A DNA stretch of 64,000 bases from Magicicada septendecula (Eukaryota > Arthropoda > Insecta > Hemiptera > Cicadidae): positions 1,317,533,046 to 1,317,597,045 of the forward strand of contig CM068367.1 of the NCBI GenBank assembly GCA_034769895.1, read 5' to 3'. Positions 11,313-19,767 of this stretch are shown piece by piece. Each line of letters begins with the position of its first letter. Within the stretch, counting starts at the first letter, position 1. The notes beneath the pieces are model-generated. The model was given only the letters and a program-made list of their open reading frames with translations. It ran no database searches and had not been told where the DNA came from. A program made the translations under genes and the position numbers.

Positions 11313-11957
11313 AGGGGTGGGTGATGGGTCAATTCTCTCTTTGAATGTAAATAACTATCTCTCTCCCTCCTTCTCTCTCTCTCTCTCTCTCTCTCTCTTT
11401 ATGTCATCGGTTTTACATAAGCGTCAGTAAGTCGTGCTACTTATGGATTATTGTAATTAGCGATACTAAAATGTAATCACCAGGAAATATATTTATCGCC
11501 TACCTCATTGCGTTCTACTTCTAATTTTGGCACATGACGGTCATTGACTGCGATTTAGAAATTAATATACACAACATATGTGCTAGCACTCTCTCTCTCT
11601 TTATGTCATCGGTTTTACAGTGATATATCATCTCTCTCTCTCTCTCTCGCTCGCAGACGTCGGAAGAAATTCCTAGTTTATAATGTAATTACCTGTGTGT
11701 GTGCTGTTACAGATGACTCCTCAAAAATCTGTTGTACAACATCTCTCTCTCTCTCTCTCTCTCGCTCGCAGACGTCGGAAGAAATTCCTAGTTTATAATG
11801 TAATTACCTGTGTGTGTGCTGTTACAGATGACAAATCCATACGTTAACAGCTTCAAAGTAAATGTTAGCCTATTGTGTGTGTGTGCTATGTAAATTGTTT
11901 GTACATCAATGAATAATATAATCGTGATAGTTTTAATGTAATGCGTATTGTGTATTG
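11313..11957 (+). repeat. Polinton left terminal inverted repeat
   Basis: About 645 bp that reads as the reverse complement of 26335-26967 nearly throughout, apart from differences in CT/GA microsatellite length. It contains two copies, about 115 bp apart, of a unit running from GCAGACGTCGGAAG to the TGTTACAGATGAC region, and several CT runs. The inner border is sharp: the left repeat runs into a GCT microsatellite at 11958, while the right repeat runs into unrelated sequence. Confidence 0.93.
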
Positions 11958-12288
11958 CTGCTGCTGCTGCTGCAAACGTCGGTAGAAATTCCCACATTCA
12001 AATAGTTGACAGCACCAATAAAGTATGATTTGAATCTTTCGGTGTAGCATTTCACATAATTTAATGTACTTTACAAATAATTGCTTACATGTTCAGAGGT
12101 TTATAACGAAATAAATTAAAATAAACTATAATTTGTTTTAAATGATTAAATATATATATTTACACCACTGTATACAAACTTAAAATATAGTTTACAAACC
12201 GTTGTAATACAATTATTCAAAAAATACATTTTACATTGATTAAATATATATATCACAAACAAACATTGTTATATAAAATAAATACAAT

Positions 12289-12325
<37 letters not shown>

Positions 12326-12829
12326 TTGTTTTAAATGATTAAATATATATTTACAACACTGTACACAAACTTAAAATATAGTTTACAAACTGTTATAATA
12401 CAATTATTCAAAAATACATTTTAAATTGATTAAATATATATATCACAAACAAACATTGTTATATAAAATAAATACAATATTAATAATAATAATATTGTTT
12501 TAAATGATTAAATATATATTTACAGCACTGTACACAAACTTAAAATATAGTTTACAAACCGCTGTACAATGTGATAGTGGTGGTGGTGGTAACGTCGTCA
12601 TCAGAAAAGTCTGTGTCCCACTTTCATTTACAGCTTTGCATGTATGAACATGTCCCCACCCAGACGAAATTAGAGACACCAAAAATATAACAATGTCATT
12701 AGGAAAGTCTACATTCCACTTTCATAAGGAAATAGTCACCGCTTACAGCTATGCATGTATGTACATGTCCACAACAGAATTAGAGAGATATAAATGTCAT
12801 CATTCGCTGTCACCTACTTTCTAAATTTG
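11958..12829. repeat. AT-rich internal tandem repeats between left TIR and first gene
   Basis: A unit beginning TTGTTTTAAATGATTAAAT recurs at about 12132, 12326 and 12495. The copies are 170-195 bp long and differ mainly in the length of an internal TAA microsatellite. A (GGT)n tract lies near 12580 and a GCT run at 11958. No coding potential is recognised here. The region holds the 3' side of the minus-strand gene at 12830-13333. Confidence 0.8.
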
Positions 12830-13333
12830 TTACATTAAAAATGTTTGTTTAAAGCAAAAATCATGAATCATCCATTCCCGAATAGCATGCACCTTATAGT
12901 TGGCACATCGGTCAGAAGAATTGAAATGTCTAAGACATTCTGTTCCATGAAATAGATACGGTATGTTTTTAGGACAACCAAAGTCATCGAGATTGATGAT
13001 ATTATTGTGTATTATCTTTGATTGTAAAAAACGTTTTTTCTCAAAACCCTTCACAAACACATATTTATATATACGTGTATGTGATGTTAACAATGAAACA
13101 AGATTGTCGTACGGTGTCTCTCCTTCGCTCCATCTAAGTCTATGATAATTTGACGTTAACCAGTGGTTTGTCCTAACGTATTTTGGATTCGTAACGGATG
13201 TAGCAGGCGGAGTCAAAATCCAATGTCTACCAGCAAATCTCAGAACGTCCATGATTGACAGTTCCTTCACAATATATTTTCCGTTGTCATCGAAAAAGCA
13301 CTGGAAGTCAATTATAACTGCAGTGTTATCCAT
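12830..13333 (-). CDS. Polinton-associated conserved protein, possibly a degenerate RNase H-fold nuclease
   Basis: A 167-residue protein starting MDNTAVIIDFQ. The start is taken at 13333 because a good 3' splice acceptor (TTGTCTTACAG on the minus strand) sits just upstream at 13338, so the eight codons before it are probably intronic. Visible features are an IIDFQ strand near the N-terminus, an NHWLTSNYHRLRW block, a KGFEKKRFL block, LDDFGCP, and a late CLRHF...CANYKVHAIREW block. From memory, similar proteins accompany Polintons and related elements in insect genomes without an assigned function. The first acidic motif resembles the DxE strand of DEDD exonucleases, but with Gln in place of Glu, so activity is doubtful. 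It lies downstream of the polymerase gene on the same strand, about 180 bp away. Function is unknown. Confidence 0.7.
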   Translation of the reverse strand: MDNTAVIIDFQCFFDDNGKYIVKELSIMDVLRFAGRHWILTPPATSVTNPKYVRTNHWLTSNYHRLRWSEGETPYDNLVSLLTSHTRIYKYVFVKGFEKKRFLQSKIIHNNIINLDDFGCPKNIPYLFHGTECLRHFNSSDRCANYKVHAIREWMIHDFCFKQTFLM

Positions 13334-13337
13334 AATA

Positions 13338-13445
13338 CTGTAAGACAAAGAAACCACACATTACAAACTCTATATATATATACATATATATATATATTAT
13401 GTTTAAACACACAAATATCATTGCGATATTAATATGTGAACTTAC
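13338..13445 (-). other. Predicted 5'-UTR intron of the 167-aa gene
   Basis: On the minus strand a consensus donor GTAAGT begins at 13445 and an acceptor TTGTCTTACAG ends at 13338, giving an intron of about 108 nt. The upstream exon contains a short ATG-started frame, but after splicing it hits a stop within a few codons, so I read it as untranslated leader or a small upstream ORF. The intron contains a TATATA tract. This is inferred from splice-site sequence only. Confidence 0.5.
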
Positions 13446-13514
13446 ATTTACAGACGTCTGGACTGAAGCACCGAGAGACATCAACTGACGAAAGAAACAA
13501 GTGTTGAGGGGGTA

Positions 13515-15755
13515 CTATACATGGAGACGATTTTTTTTAGCAGGTGGGGAGGTGTCGTCATCATCGTTCTCCATGTTGATGCGTCGTATTCGATAATGAC
13601 CGTATGCAAGCGTATCATGACCATTGTCTAGTATATAGCGCTTATCATCATACGGTGACAACGCTTGCTTATTTACGCGCATCGTGTACAGCGTATGATG
13701 ATCGCTACGTAAACAAAGCGCACTAGCAGAAAACTGACAATGATCAGTGAGACACTTGCGATACATATCGTGTCGTAGACTCCTCTTAATCGCAACTCGA
13801 GGTACACCTTTACATACACGTTTTTGACACTCTTTGGTAGGATCTTCGTGGGCCACAAGGAACGAATAACATTTCGCTCGGAGACCCACGAATTCTCTAA
13901 TAGGACGACCACACGTTTCATCCTTGAACAGTCCAACAACCTTTTTGTTCTTAAGGCTATAACAAGGATGAGACGTAGGGTAATCCGATGTGTCAAAAAC
14001 GTGTAGGTCCTTCTTCATATCTGCATACAAGTCTGATGTTTGAATACTATACATCAGACTGTCTGTATCAGTCATTAACAATTTAACGTTGCGACCGTAC
14101 TTGGCGACAGCATAACGATAATGAAAGTCGTACATTATTGTTTTGCTAACGTCAAGCACCGTGAAGCCGACATACACGGGACGGGAAAGAACAATGGATT
14201 TTTTACGGAGTGAGAGACCCACCAAATCGTTCGTATAACGAATCATACGTTTTAGCCTAGGTGTGGAAACTAGTTTTTGAAGCCGTCGTTCATCTGAGAC
14301 TAGTTCAAAGTCTATATGTTTCCGTACGTTCTCCAGCGACTTACCGTATACGGCGTTGTTCATCAGTTTGAAAAGGTCTTTTTCAAAGCTGTTGACGGCT
14401 GCTTGCCTCTTGCGGGTGTTGAAATCGATAAACGGTTTCAACCAAGCGCTTTGCTTAAAACACAACACCCTATGAGTCGCTTTCAGCTCTAAACCAAGAC
14501 TTAAATACAATTTCAAATTTCGATAATGGAGAACGTAATTTTGTTTGTCCTCCAAAGTTGTTAACAACTTCTCTACGGATGACCCTGATTCGTTATACGA
14601 TGATCTGTATATACTCTCGTGTAAACGTTTGGAAAAGGGAGAAAGGATATCGTGTGTTACGCGCTGGCGCACAGGTGCAAGCGGGTAGTCGGAATGCAGG
14701 TCGTGTAGTGTATTAGGATAGTGTAAGTCGACTTCAAGGATGTACCCGATGTCAGCATCATCACTCACATTACGTACGTCCAAGGACTCGATTTCGTTAC
14801 GATCGAGCCATCGGAAGTCTGCGTAAGGGAGTGGTTGCGACATGGCTGCACCGTATAAATTGTTACAGTCCGTATACAGAATGAAGGAGGTCGGTTTCGA
14901 AACATCGTACTGATCTGGAATCAAAGGGTTGTTAGCGACTGCATGACGGTTGGATATCATCGCGCAGCCTCCGCGGACCCCAGACTCGACGAACAGATGT
15001 TGATTTATCTCTGTCAACAGCTCTAATTCGACCCCTGTCATTTTTAGCATCGCGTTCCAAGCGAGTCCAGGAAGCGAGTAAAAATGACATGGGTCCAAGC
15101 AGTAATCGCGTAAGGCCATGTCTCGAAAACTTTCAAACACATCAGCCAGCAGCATTACGTCTGTCAACAAATACAAATCATGGTAATCTCCAAACGTACG
15201 CAGATTGAATGCACTCCACACGTTTTGTGCGTGCTCGTAATCTGCGTCCGAAATAGACCATTCCATCAACCGGTTATCAAAGTGTTCACGAGCGGGTAGA
15301 CTTGTTTCGTTGAACCGATCAATGCTGTCAACGTACTCGTAAGGGTATACCCCCTTGCGTACGAGCAGATTGGTCTGTTCGTCGAAACCCCGTCTAAGCA
15401 TTTCCTCTCTGAGCAAAGGAAATTGGCTCCCGGACGTGGACAGATTGGTAACGAGTGTGTCCAGAGAGCGATTAAGAAATTGAAAAGAGTCTACGAAACG
15501 CAAGGGACCCAGGGAGAACGACACGTAACGCTCACTAGATGTTGCAATGCAGGATACGTGTTGGTCCTTATATTTTCCTAAACCCAGCATTAAATGGTGA
15601 CAGTCGTAGCCACGAAGGTTGTGAAAGAAGACGGGGATATGACGAGGCATCTTGTAGCTCAGATTACAGCTATTGTGGGCTGCTCCCAAGAATTTCCCCG
15701 TAAGATGACAATGATTGCGTACCTTGTCATCGTCTGTCAAAGGGCGCTCACACAA
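13515..15755 (-). CDS. Protein-primed family B DNA polymerase, C-terminal part (frameshifted from N-terminal part)
   Basis: This part holds the polymerase domain and the end of the exonuclease domain of the Polinton replicative DNA polymerase. Visible motifs, in order: a CERPL...CHLTGK zinc-like segment at the start, the exonuclease II-type block FFHNLRGYDCHHL, palm motif A YTDCNNLYGAAM (about 14842-14878), motif B NNAVYGKSLENV (about 14330-14362), motif C MTDTDSLMY (about 14059-14075) and the late FVGLRAKCYSF/KGVPR block typical of Polinton PolB. The catalytic aspartates of motifs A and C are intact. It overlaps the N-terminal part (15737-17199) in a different frame. A single missing base near 15745-15775 separates the two, so this is one gene broken once, or a sequencing error. 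The C-terminus ends in a short acidic and basic tail. The product would replicate the element from a terminal protein primer. Confidence 0.95.
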   Translation of the reverse strand: MCERPLTDDDKVRNHCHLTGKFLGAAHNSCNLSYKMPRHIPVFFHNLRGYDCHHLMLGLGKYKDQHVSCIATSSERYVSFSLGPLRFVDSFQFLNRSLDTLVTNLSTSGSQFPLLREEMLRRGFDEQTNLLVRKGVYPYEYVDSIDRFNETSLPAREHFDNRLMEWSISDADYEHAQNVWSAFNLRTFGDYHDLYLLTDVMLLADVFESFRDMALRDYCLDPCHFYSLPGLAWNAMLKMTGVELELLTEINQHLFVESGVRGGCAMISNRHAVANNPLIPDQYDVSKPTSFILYTDCNNLYGAAMSQPLPYADFRWLDRNEIESLDVRNVSDDADIGYILEVDLHYPNTLHDLHSDYPLAPVRQRVTHDILSPFSKRLHESIYRSSYNESGSSVEKLLTTLEDKQNYVLHYRNLKLYLSLGLELKATHRVLCFKQSAWLKPFIDFNTRKRQAAVNSFEKDLFKLMNNAVYGKSLENVRKHIDFELVSDERRLQKLVSTPRLKRMIRYTNDLVGLSLRKKSIVLSRPVYVGFTVLDVSKTIMYDFHYRYAVAKYGRNVKLLMTDTDSLMYSIQTSDLYADMKKDLHVFDTSDYPTSHPCYSLKNKKVVGLFKDETCGRPIREFVGLRAKCYSFLVAHEDPTKECQKRVCKGVPRVAIKRSLRHDMYRKCLTDHCQFSASALCLRSDHHTLYTMRVNKQALSPYDDKRYILDNGHDTLAYGHYRIRRINMENDDDDTSPPAKKNRLHV

Positions 15756-17199
15756 ATGACAACGGTGGCGTTAGTGAACGCAACATTGTCATCATCGGAC
15801 ATAATCAATTGTACGTTATGTCGTACTACCTTCATCATATCCTCGGCGTCTTTCATCAGCCACGAGAAGAAAGTGTCTACGACGTTTTCACCCCGATAAA
15901 CTTTAGCCTCTCTCCAGAGGCTGTGCGTGTGATCAACGATAGCATAGGAGAAACCTGACGGAATATGCATCGCTTCGTATGATGTGGACGATACAGGAGG
16001 AGAAGTTATTTTCTGACGGGCACCGCTGCTATCAACTGAGTAGAATTCACCTAACTCTTTCACTGTCGTCGGGACGTTGTTACCAGGTGAACACGATTGA
16101 ATGGGGGTGATGAGGGACTCAAAGTCGGCGTAGACGGTAAAGGGTACTTTGAGACAGTGTGCGTAATTTTTAAATGACATAAACTTCTCCTCCTCTGTGG
16201 GCATTTTGGTTTTCTGTTCACCATAAGGTGTACAGTAGGGGAGATGATCGGACAGACCATGTTCTGTGGAGAAACGATGCAGGCAGTAGTCGCAGTAAAA
16301 TGATTTACGATTGACTTTTGTTAGGGAAAATATAAATTTATTAATGCTACTGATAAGACAGTAGTTTTTTCGGCTATTTGTATCGGACAGAAGTAAAAGA
16401 TTAACATGATGTAATCTGTCCTTATTGGGGGTAATTCTTAACGGATAAACCTCATTTTTTGATTCGTTTCTGATATTGTCTTCTATATCATAGCCGAAAA
16501 CGTTTATAGAAATATTGGGATTCTGTGTTTCAAATTTAGAAAGTGAGTTTATAGAAACAGGGTACTCGATACCGGACATATTTATTGTGTTTTTGAATAA
16601 GAGGTATTTTGAAACACGTTCTTTATCTCTTACTTGAGGGTGTATGTGGGCTAGAACAGACCATAGAAAACACATTTCATCTTGGGAGTTCTTGATGTTG
16701 ACTACTGCCCTGGTGACTGCAAGTTTTCGCGGGGTTGGAAGGTAGGAGGACGCTGCTAGAGGCCGGTACCGTCCAACAACCAGTTCCAGCTTCAGTACAG
16801 CATCCACCGACCATCCGCTCCCGTCACGGGTAAAATTGGATATGCTATTCATGATTTTATCGTAGGATTCATCTAGTAGACAGTTCAACTCGTCGTTGTC
16901 GTCCGTGAGCAACGTACGACAACGTCCGTGGAAGACAGCGTCTTTGGTTACCTCTTTTTCTTCGCCGCTGTCACCATCTAACACAGTTTTAGTGAAACGT
17001 ATCCTGCACGCAATATGCCATTTGATACTGCGTAAACGTGCTTGTTCTGCCAGAATATCCTTGCACAATAAAGGTCGTACCTCAGTCATTATCGGTAATA
17101 TATCTTGATCTCCTGTGTCCGTGTACACGGGCAGGTAATTAAATGTTGTGAGGGATCCTCTAATACTAGTGTTTCGCACGATATAAAATCGTGTCATAA
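15737..17199 (-). CDS. Protein-primed family B DNA polymerase, N-terminal part (second exon)
   Basis: This is the second exon. Translation of the exon proper begins at 17199, directly after a 3' acceptor (TTCTATTGTTTCAG on the minus strand). The frame is also open further upstream, through the CA microsatellite to 17311, but that poly-Cys-Val stretch is intronic repeat and not protein. Features: a conserved N-terminal region ending TDTGDQDILP, a Cys/His finger CDYC...H...C (about 16240-16300), and exonuclease motif I VYADFESL (about 16119-16132) with its Asp and Glu. The frame stops at 15737, just after the sequence goes out of phase with the downstream polymerase domain. If no exon precedes it, the Met at 17197 would be the start. 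Confidence 0.9.
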
Positions 17200-17241
17200 C
17201 TGAAACAATAGAAACACATGTATTAGCTAATAGGAATGACG

Positions 17242-17250
<9 letters not shown>

Positions 17251-17314
<64 letters not shown>
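17251..17314. repeat. (CA)n microsatellite in the polymerase intron
   Basis: About 64 bp of uninterrupted CA dinucleotides between the intron acceptor of the polymerase and the BIR gene start. It creates a spurious Cys-Val reading frame on the minus strand. Confidence 0.95.
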
Positions 17315-17316
<2 letters not shown>

Positions 17317-17373
17317 TTCATGTTTGTAGTAAATAAATAGATAGTACACGTTAGTTTATTGCAAACTGTGAAG

Positions 17374-17724
17374 ATGGCAGCTACTCCTGATTTTAGCATT
17401 GAAAGTGAAAGAAGAAAATCGTTCAAGTATTGGGAAGTGACGTTTGTTAGCCCCGACGAGTTAGCGTTTGCTGGGTTTTACTACTATCCGCTAAATTATG
17501 ATGTTTGTGGACATAGTATGTCATTCATAGACGATAGAGTTAAATGCTTTTGTTGCGGAATTGAATTAGTTCATTGGAGAGAAGGTGACATACCTATGGT
17601 GGAACATGAAAAATTTTCTCCGTCATGTCAATTTCTAAACGATGTCAAGAGACAATACATTGGGGAGAAGGTGACAAACCTATGTCAGAACATAAAACAT
17701 TTTCTCCGCCATATCAATTTCTAA
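17374..17724 (+). CDS. Single-BIR (IAP-repeat) protein inside the polymerase intron, antisense
   Basis: A 116-residue protein, taken from the first in-frame ATG at 17374. Residues about 14-90 match the baculovirus IAP repeat: RRKSFKYW at the start, the LAFAGFYY helix and strand (30-38), CFCC, a conserved Trp (W68), the GDIPMVEH segment and a closing PSC. The zinc ligands C58, C61, H78 and C85 fit the BIR signature C-x2-C-x16-H-x6-C exactly. The loop between AGFYY and the first zinc cysteine is about ten residues longer than in most BIRs. No RING domain follows. BIR proteins commonly bind caspases or IAP antagonists, so a role in blocking host apoptosis is plausible but inferred. The last 25 residues come from the start of an out-of-frame 86-bp tandem duplication and are probably not functional sequence. 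A spliced extension cannot be excluded. Confidence 0.85.
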   Translation: MAATPDFSIESERRKSFKYWEVTFVSPDELAFAGFYYYPLNYDVCGHSMSFIDDRVKCFCCGIELVHWREGDIPMVEHEKFSPSCQFLNDVKRQYIGEKVTNLCQNIKHFLRHINF

Positions 17725-17750
17725 ACAACGTCAAGAGACTATCTTATACA
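17579..17750 (+). repeat. 86-bp tandem duplication at the 3' end of the BIR gene
   Basis: The block starting GAGAAGGTGACA at 17579 recurs at 17665 with about 90 percent identity by eye. 86 is not a multiple of three, so the second copy, which repeats the coding sequence of the distal BIR half including the His and Cys ligands, is read in another frame and ends at 17724. Confidence 0.85.
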
Positions 17751-17853
17751 TGTTAGACAGAGTTGAATCATATGTTAATTCATATTAAACAAATTTGGTT
17801 TGCTACATAATTATAGAGAGAGGCAATTGGTATTTAAAAATTTTTTTTTTTAC

Positions 17854-17917
17854 CTTGTTGAGGATGTTCCTGTTCCTGCTGATGTTGTTGTTCTGGATTC
17901 TGCTGAAGGTCGGACAT
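17854..17917 (-). CDS. Predicted first coding exon of the DNA polymerase
   Basis: A 64-nt exon on the minus strand starting with ATG at 17917. It encodes 21 residues, very rich in Gln, Glu and His (MSDLQQNPEQQ...), plus one base of the next codon. It ends at 17854 against a GTAAAA donor. The acceptor at 17200/17199 is in matching phase: the split codon and the following Met-Thr-Arg continue in frame without a stop. The phase-1 intron would be 654 nt (17200-17853) and contains the BIR gene on the opposite strand. The exon starts about 100 bp from the divergently transcribed integrase gene. It is predicted from splice signals and frame only; the alternative is an unspliced start at 17197. Confidence 0.6.
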
Positions 17918-17972
17918 GATGATGATATTCAGACGAGAGAGTGAATACTGAAAACAAAGAAACTGTTATAGA

Positions 17973-17980
17973 TATATATA
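17973..17980. promoter_or_regulatory. Palindromic TATATATA between polymerase and integrase genes
   Basis: The box TATATATA lies 48 nt before the integrase ATG (18021) and 56 nt from the polymerase exon-1 ATG (17917) on the other strand. It reads the same on both strands, so it could serve as TATA box for both divergent genes. This is inferred from position and sequence. Confidence 0.45.
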
Positions 17981-18020
17981 GTATTTTTAACGCTGGTATT
18001 ATGTTAGTGTATCTTAAACC

Positions 18021-18956
18021 ATGAACAACGCACGCAAGACTATAGCTCTAGAGCTACACAGAGCAGCGAGAAGGAATTTCGTTAGGCGCGCGGTTGAATT
18101 GAAGGGTCTACACGACTTGTACCAGGCGGATCTTGTGGAGATGATACCATACGCTCGAGTGAACAAAGGGTACAAGTACATGATGACAGTGATCAATGCG
18201 TTTAGCAAGTACGCGTACGCTGTACCATTGAAAACAAAGACAGGAAAAGAAGTAAAGCACGCACTAGAGCCTATACTAACTGCTAATCGAATGAAATATT
18301 TACAGACGGACAACGGGAAGGAGTATTACAACAGCACAGTACAAGCGTTGCTAAAAAAGTATAATGTGAAACATTACTCAACCTATAGTGAGAAAAAAGC
18401 TTCCATAGTGGAACGTTTTAATCGCACACTGAAGACACACATGTATCGTGCTTTCAGCGAACAAGGACACTACCGCTGGTTGGATCTACTACCTATATTA
18501 CTGAAATCATACAACAATACAACACACAGAACCATTGGTATGAAACCGAGTGAAGTGAATGACGCCAACGAGCATATAGTGTTGGAACGAATAAGGAAGA
18601 ATACAGCGCCTAAAATCAGTCCAACGAAACCACCCAAATTTAAAGTCGGTGACCGTGTTCGTATAAGTAAGCACAAAATGACGTTCGCCAAAGGTTATAC
18701 ACCAAATTGGACTAACGAAATATTCACTGTGGATAAAGTACAATCCACTACCATCCCCGTCACTTATCTGCTAAAAGATCATCTAAACAAAGTGTTGAAA
18801 GGTGGTTTTTACGAGCACGAGATTAGTAAGTCCAAAGTCGGCGACGTATACCTAGTGGAAAAGGTGTTACAACGCAAAGGTGACAGAGTGCGTGTTCGTT
18901 GGCTTGGTTTCGATGGTAAACACGATGCATGGATACATAAGAAAGATCTAATATAA
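18021..18956 (+). CDS. Polinton retroviral-type (rve/DDE) integrase with C-terminal chromodomain
   Basis: A 311-residue protein. The catalytic triad is visible as D37 (YQADLVEM), D97 (LQTDNGKEY) and E131 (ASIVERFNR), with 33 residues between the last two. An SH3-like segment follows (KFKVGDRVRISK, about 210-220), and the last 43 residues (VYLVEKVLQRKG...WLGFDGKHDAWI) look like a chromodomain. The N-terminal HHCC zinc domain of many retroviral-type integrases is absent or reduced to a short basic segment. The protein would insert the element DNA into the host chromosome, and the chromodomain may guide target choice. The frame is intact. Its stop codon lies inside a TATA-like box used by the next gene. 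Confidence 0.96.
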   Translation: MNNARKTIALELHRAARRNFVRRAVELKGLHDLYQADLVEMIPYARVNKGYKYMMTVINAFSKYAYAVPLKTKTGKEVKHALEPILTANRMKYLQTDNGKEYYNSTVQALLKKYNVKHYSTYSEKKASIVERFNRTLKTHMYRAFSEQGHYRWLDLLPILLKSYNNTTHRTIGMKPSEVNDANEHIVLERIRKNTAPKISPTKPPKFKVGDRVRISKHKMTFAKGYTPNWTNEIFTVDKVQSTTIPVTYLLKDHLNKVLKGGFYEHEISKSKVGDVYLVEKVLQRKGDRVRVRWLGFDGKHDAWIHKKDLI

Positions 18957-18959
18957 AAA
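18952..18959 (+). promoter_or_regulatory. TATA-like box overlapping the integrase stop codon
   Basis: TATAAAAA contains the TAA stop of the integrase gene (18954-18956) and lies 34 nt before the ATPase ATG at 18986. The same arrangement recurs at the next two gene boundaries, which supports a promoter role. Confidence 0.5.
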
Positions 18960-18985
18960 AGGTGACAGCACGTGCTGAAAACAGT

Positions 18986-19720
18986 ATGCTTTCGGTATTC
19001 ACAAAGATGAAGATTGTACAGCAAGCAAACAAATTACCAATAAAGGATATGGACTTTTTGGCTGGTGACGAAGGTAGTGCTAAACGTAAACATGGCCCGC
19101 TATTACCGAACAGTATTCGCTGTATCGTTACAGGCCCAAGTTCCTGTGGGAAATCCAATGTGCTATTCAACCTACTGTTTGATGCCAACGGACTACGTTT
19201 CCGCAACGTATACGTGTTTTCAAAATCATTATTTCAACCAAAATACAGAATGCTAGAAACAGTGATGAAATCACTCGCTGATGAAGGTTTAGGTTATCAT
19301 GCATACAGCGAGAACGAAGAAGTCCCACTACCGAGTGAAATCGCCGGTCTCGACTCTGTTATCGTATTCGATGACGTATCGTGTGAAAGACAAAACAATA
19401 TTCGAAAGTATTTTGCTATGGGGAGACATAGCGGTGTGGACACATTCTATCTATGCCAGACATATAGCCAGATACCGAAACAATTGGTACGTGACAACGC
19501 TAACTTGTTGATATTGTTCAAACAAGACGATCTAAATTTACGACATGCATACACTGATCATGTTAACACGGATATGAAATATGATGCTTTCAAAGACGCC
19601 TGCACGGAAGCGTGGAAGGATCGTTATGGATTTCTAGTCATAGACAAAGACTCGTCAATAAATGAAGGTAGATATAGAATCGGCTTTGATCGATTCATAA
19701 TTGTTTCCGGCGAAGTATAA
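18986..19720 (+). CDS. FtsK/HerA-type genome packaging ATPase
   Basis: A 244-residue protein from the first ATG at 18986; the frame is open a little further upstream but without an ATG. Walker A is GPSSCGKS at residues 50-57, and Walker B is the hydrophobic strand VIVFDD at about 125-130. A KQDDLNLRHAYTDHVN segment follows. This is the A32-like packaging ATPase found in Polintons, adintoviruses, virophages and poxviruses; it pumps DNA into preformed capsids. The length is normal for Polintons and there is no frame break. It starts 29 nt after the integrase stop. Its own stop (TAA) is embedded in a TATAAAAG box. Confidence 0.95.
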   Translation: MLSVFTKMKIVQQANKLPIKDMDFLAGDEGSAKRKHGPLLPNSIRCIVTGPSSCGKSNVLFNLLFDANGLRFRNVYVFSKSLFQPKYRMLETVMKSLADEGLGYHAYSENEEVPLPSEIAGLDSVIVFDDVSCERQNNIRKYFAMGRHSGVDTFYLCQTYSQIPKQLVRDNANLLILFKQDDLNLRHAYTDHVNTDMKYDAFKDACTEAWKDRYGFLVIDKDSSINEGRYRIGFDRFIIVSGEV

Positions 19721-19723
19721 AAG
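19716..19723 (+). promoter_or_regulatory. TATAAAAG box overlapping the ATPase stop codon
   Basis: A consensus TATA box whose internal TAA (19718-19720) is the ATPase stop. It lies 52 nt before the ATG of the PX-like gene, which would leave a leader of about 20 nt. Confidence 0.6.
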
Positions 19724-19767
19724 TGGTTGCACTGTAGTAATGTAATCAGTCCTCTTGCTAACACACG

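Noticed and set aside
13440..13481. ATG-led short exon as the coding start of the 167-aa gene
   Set aside because: Joined by the best splice sites it runs into a stop within a few codons, so I treat it as leader.
17200..17311. Poly-Cys-Val N-terminal extension of the polymerase frame
   Set aside because: It is translation of a (CA)n microsatellite and lies inside the predicted intron.
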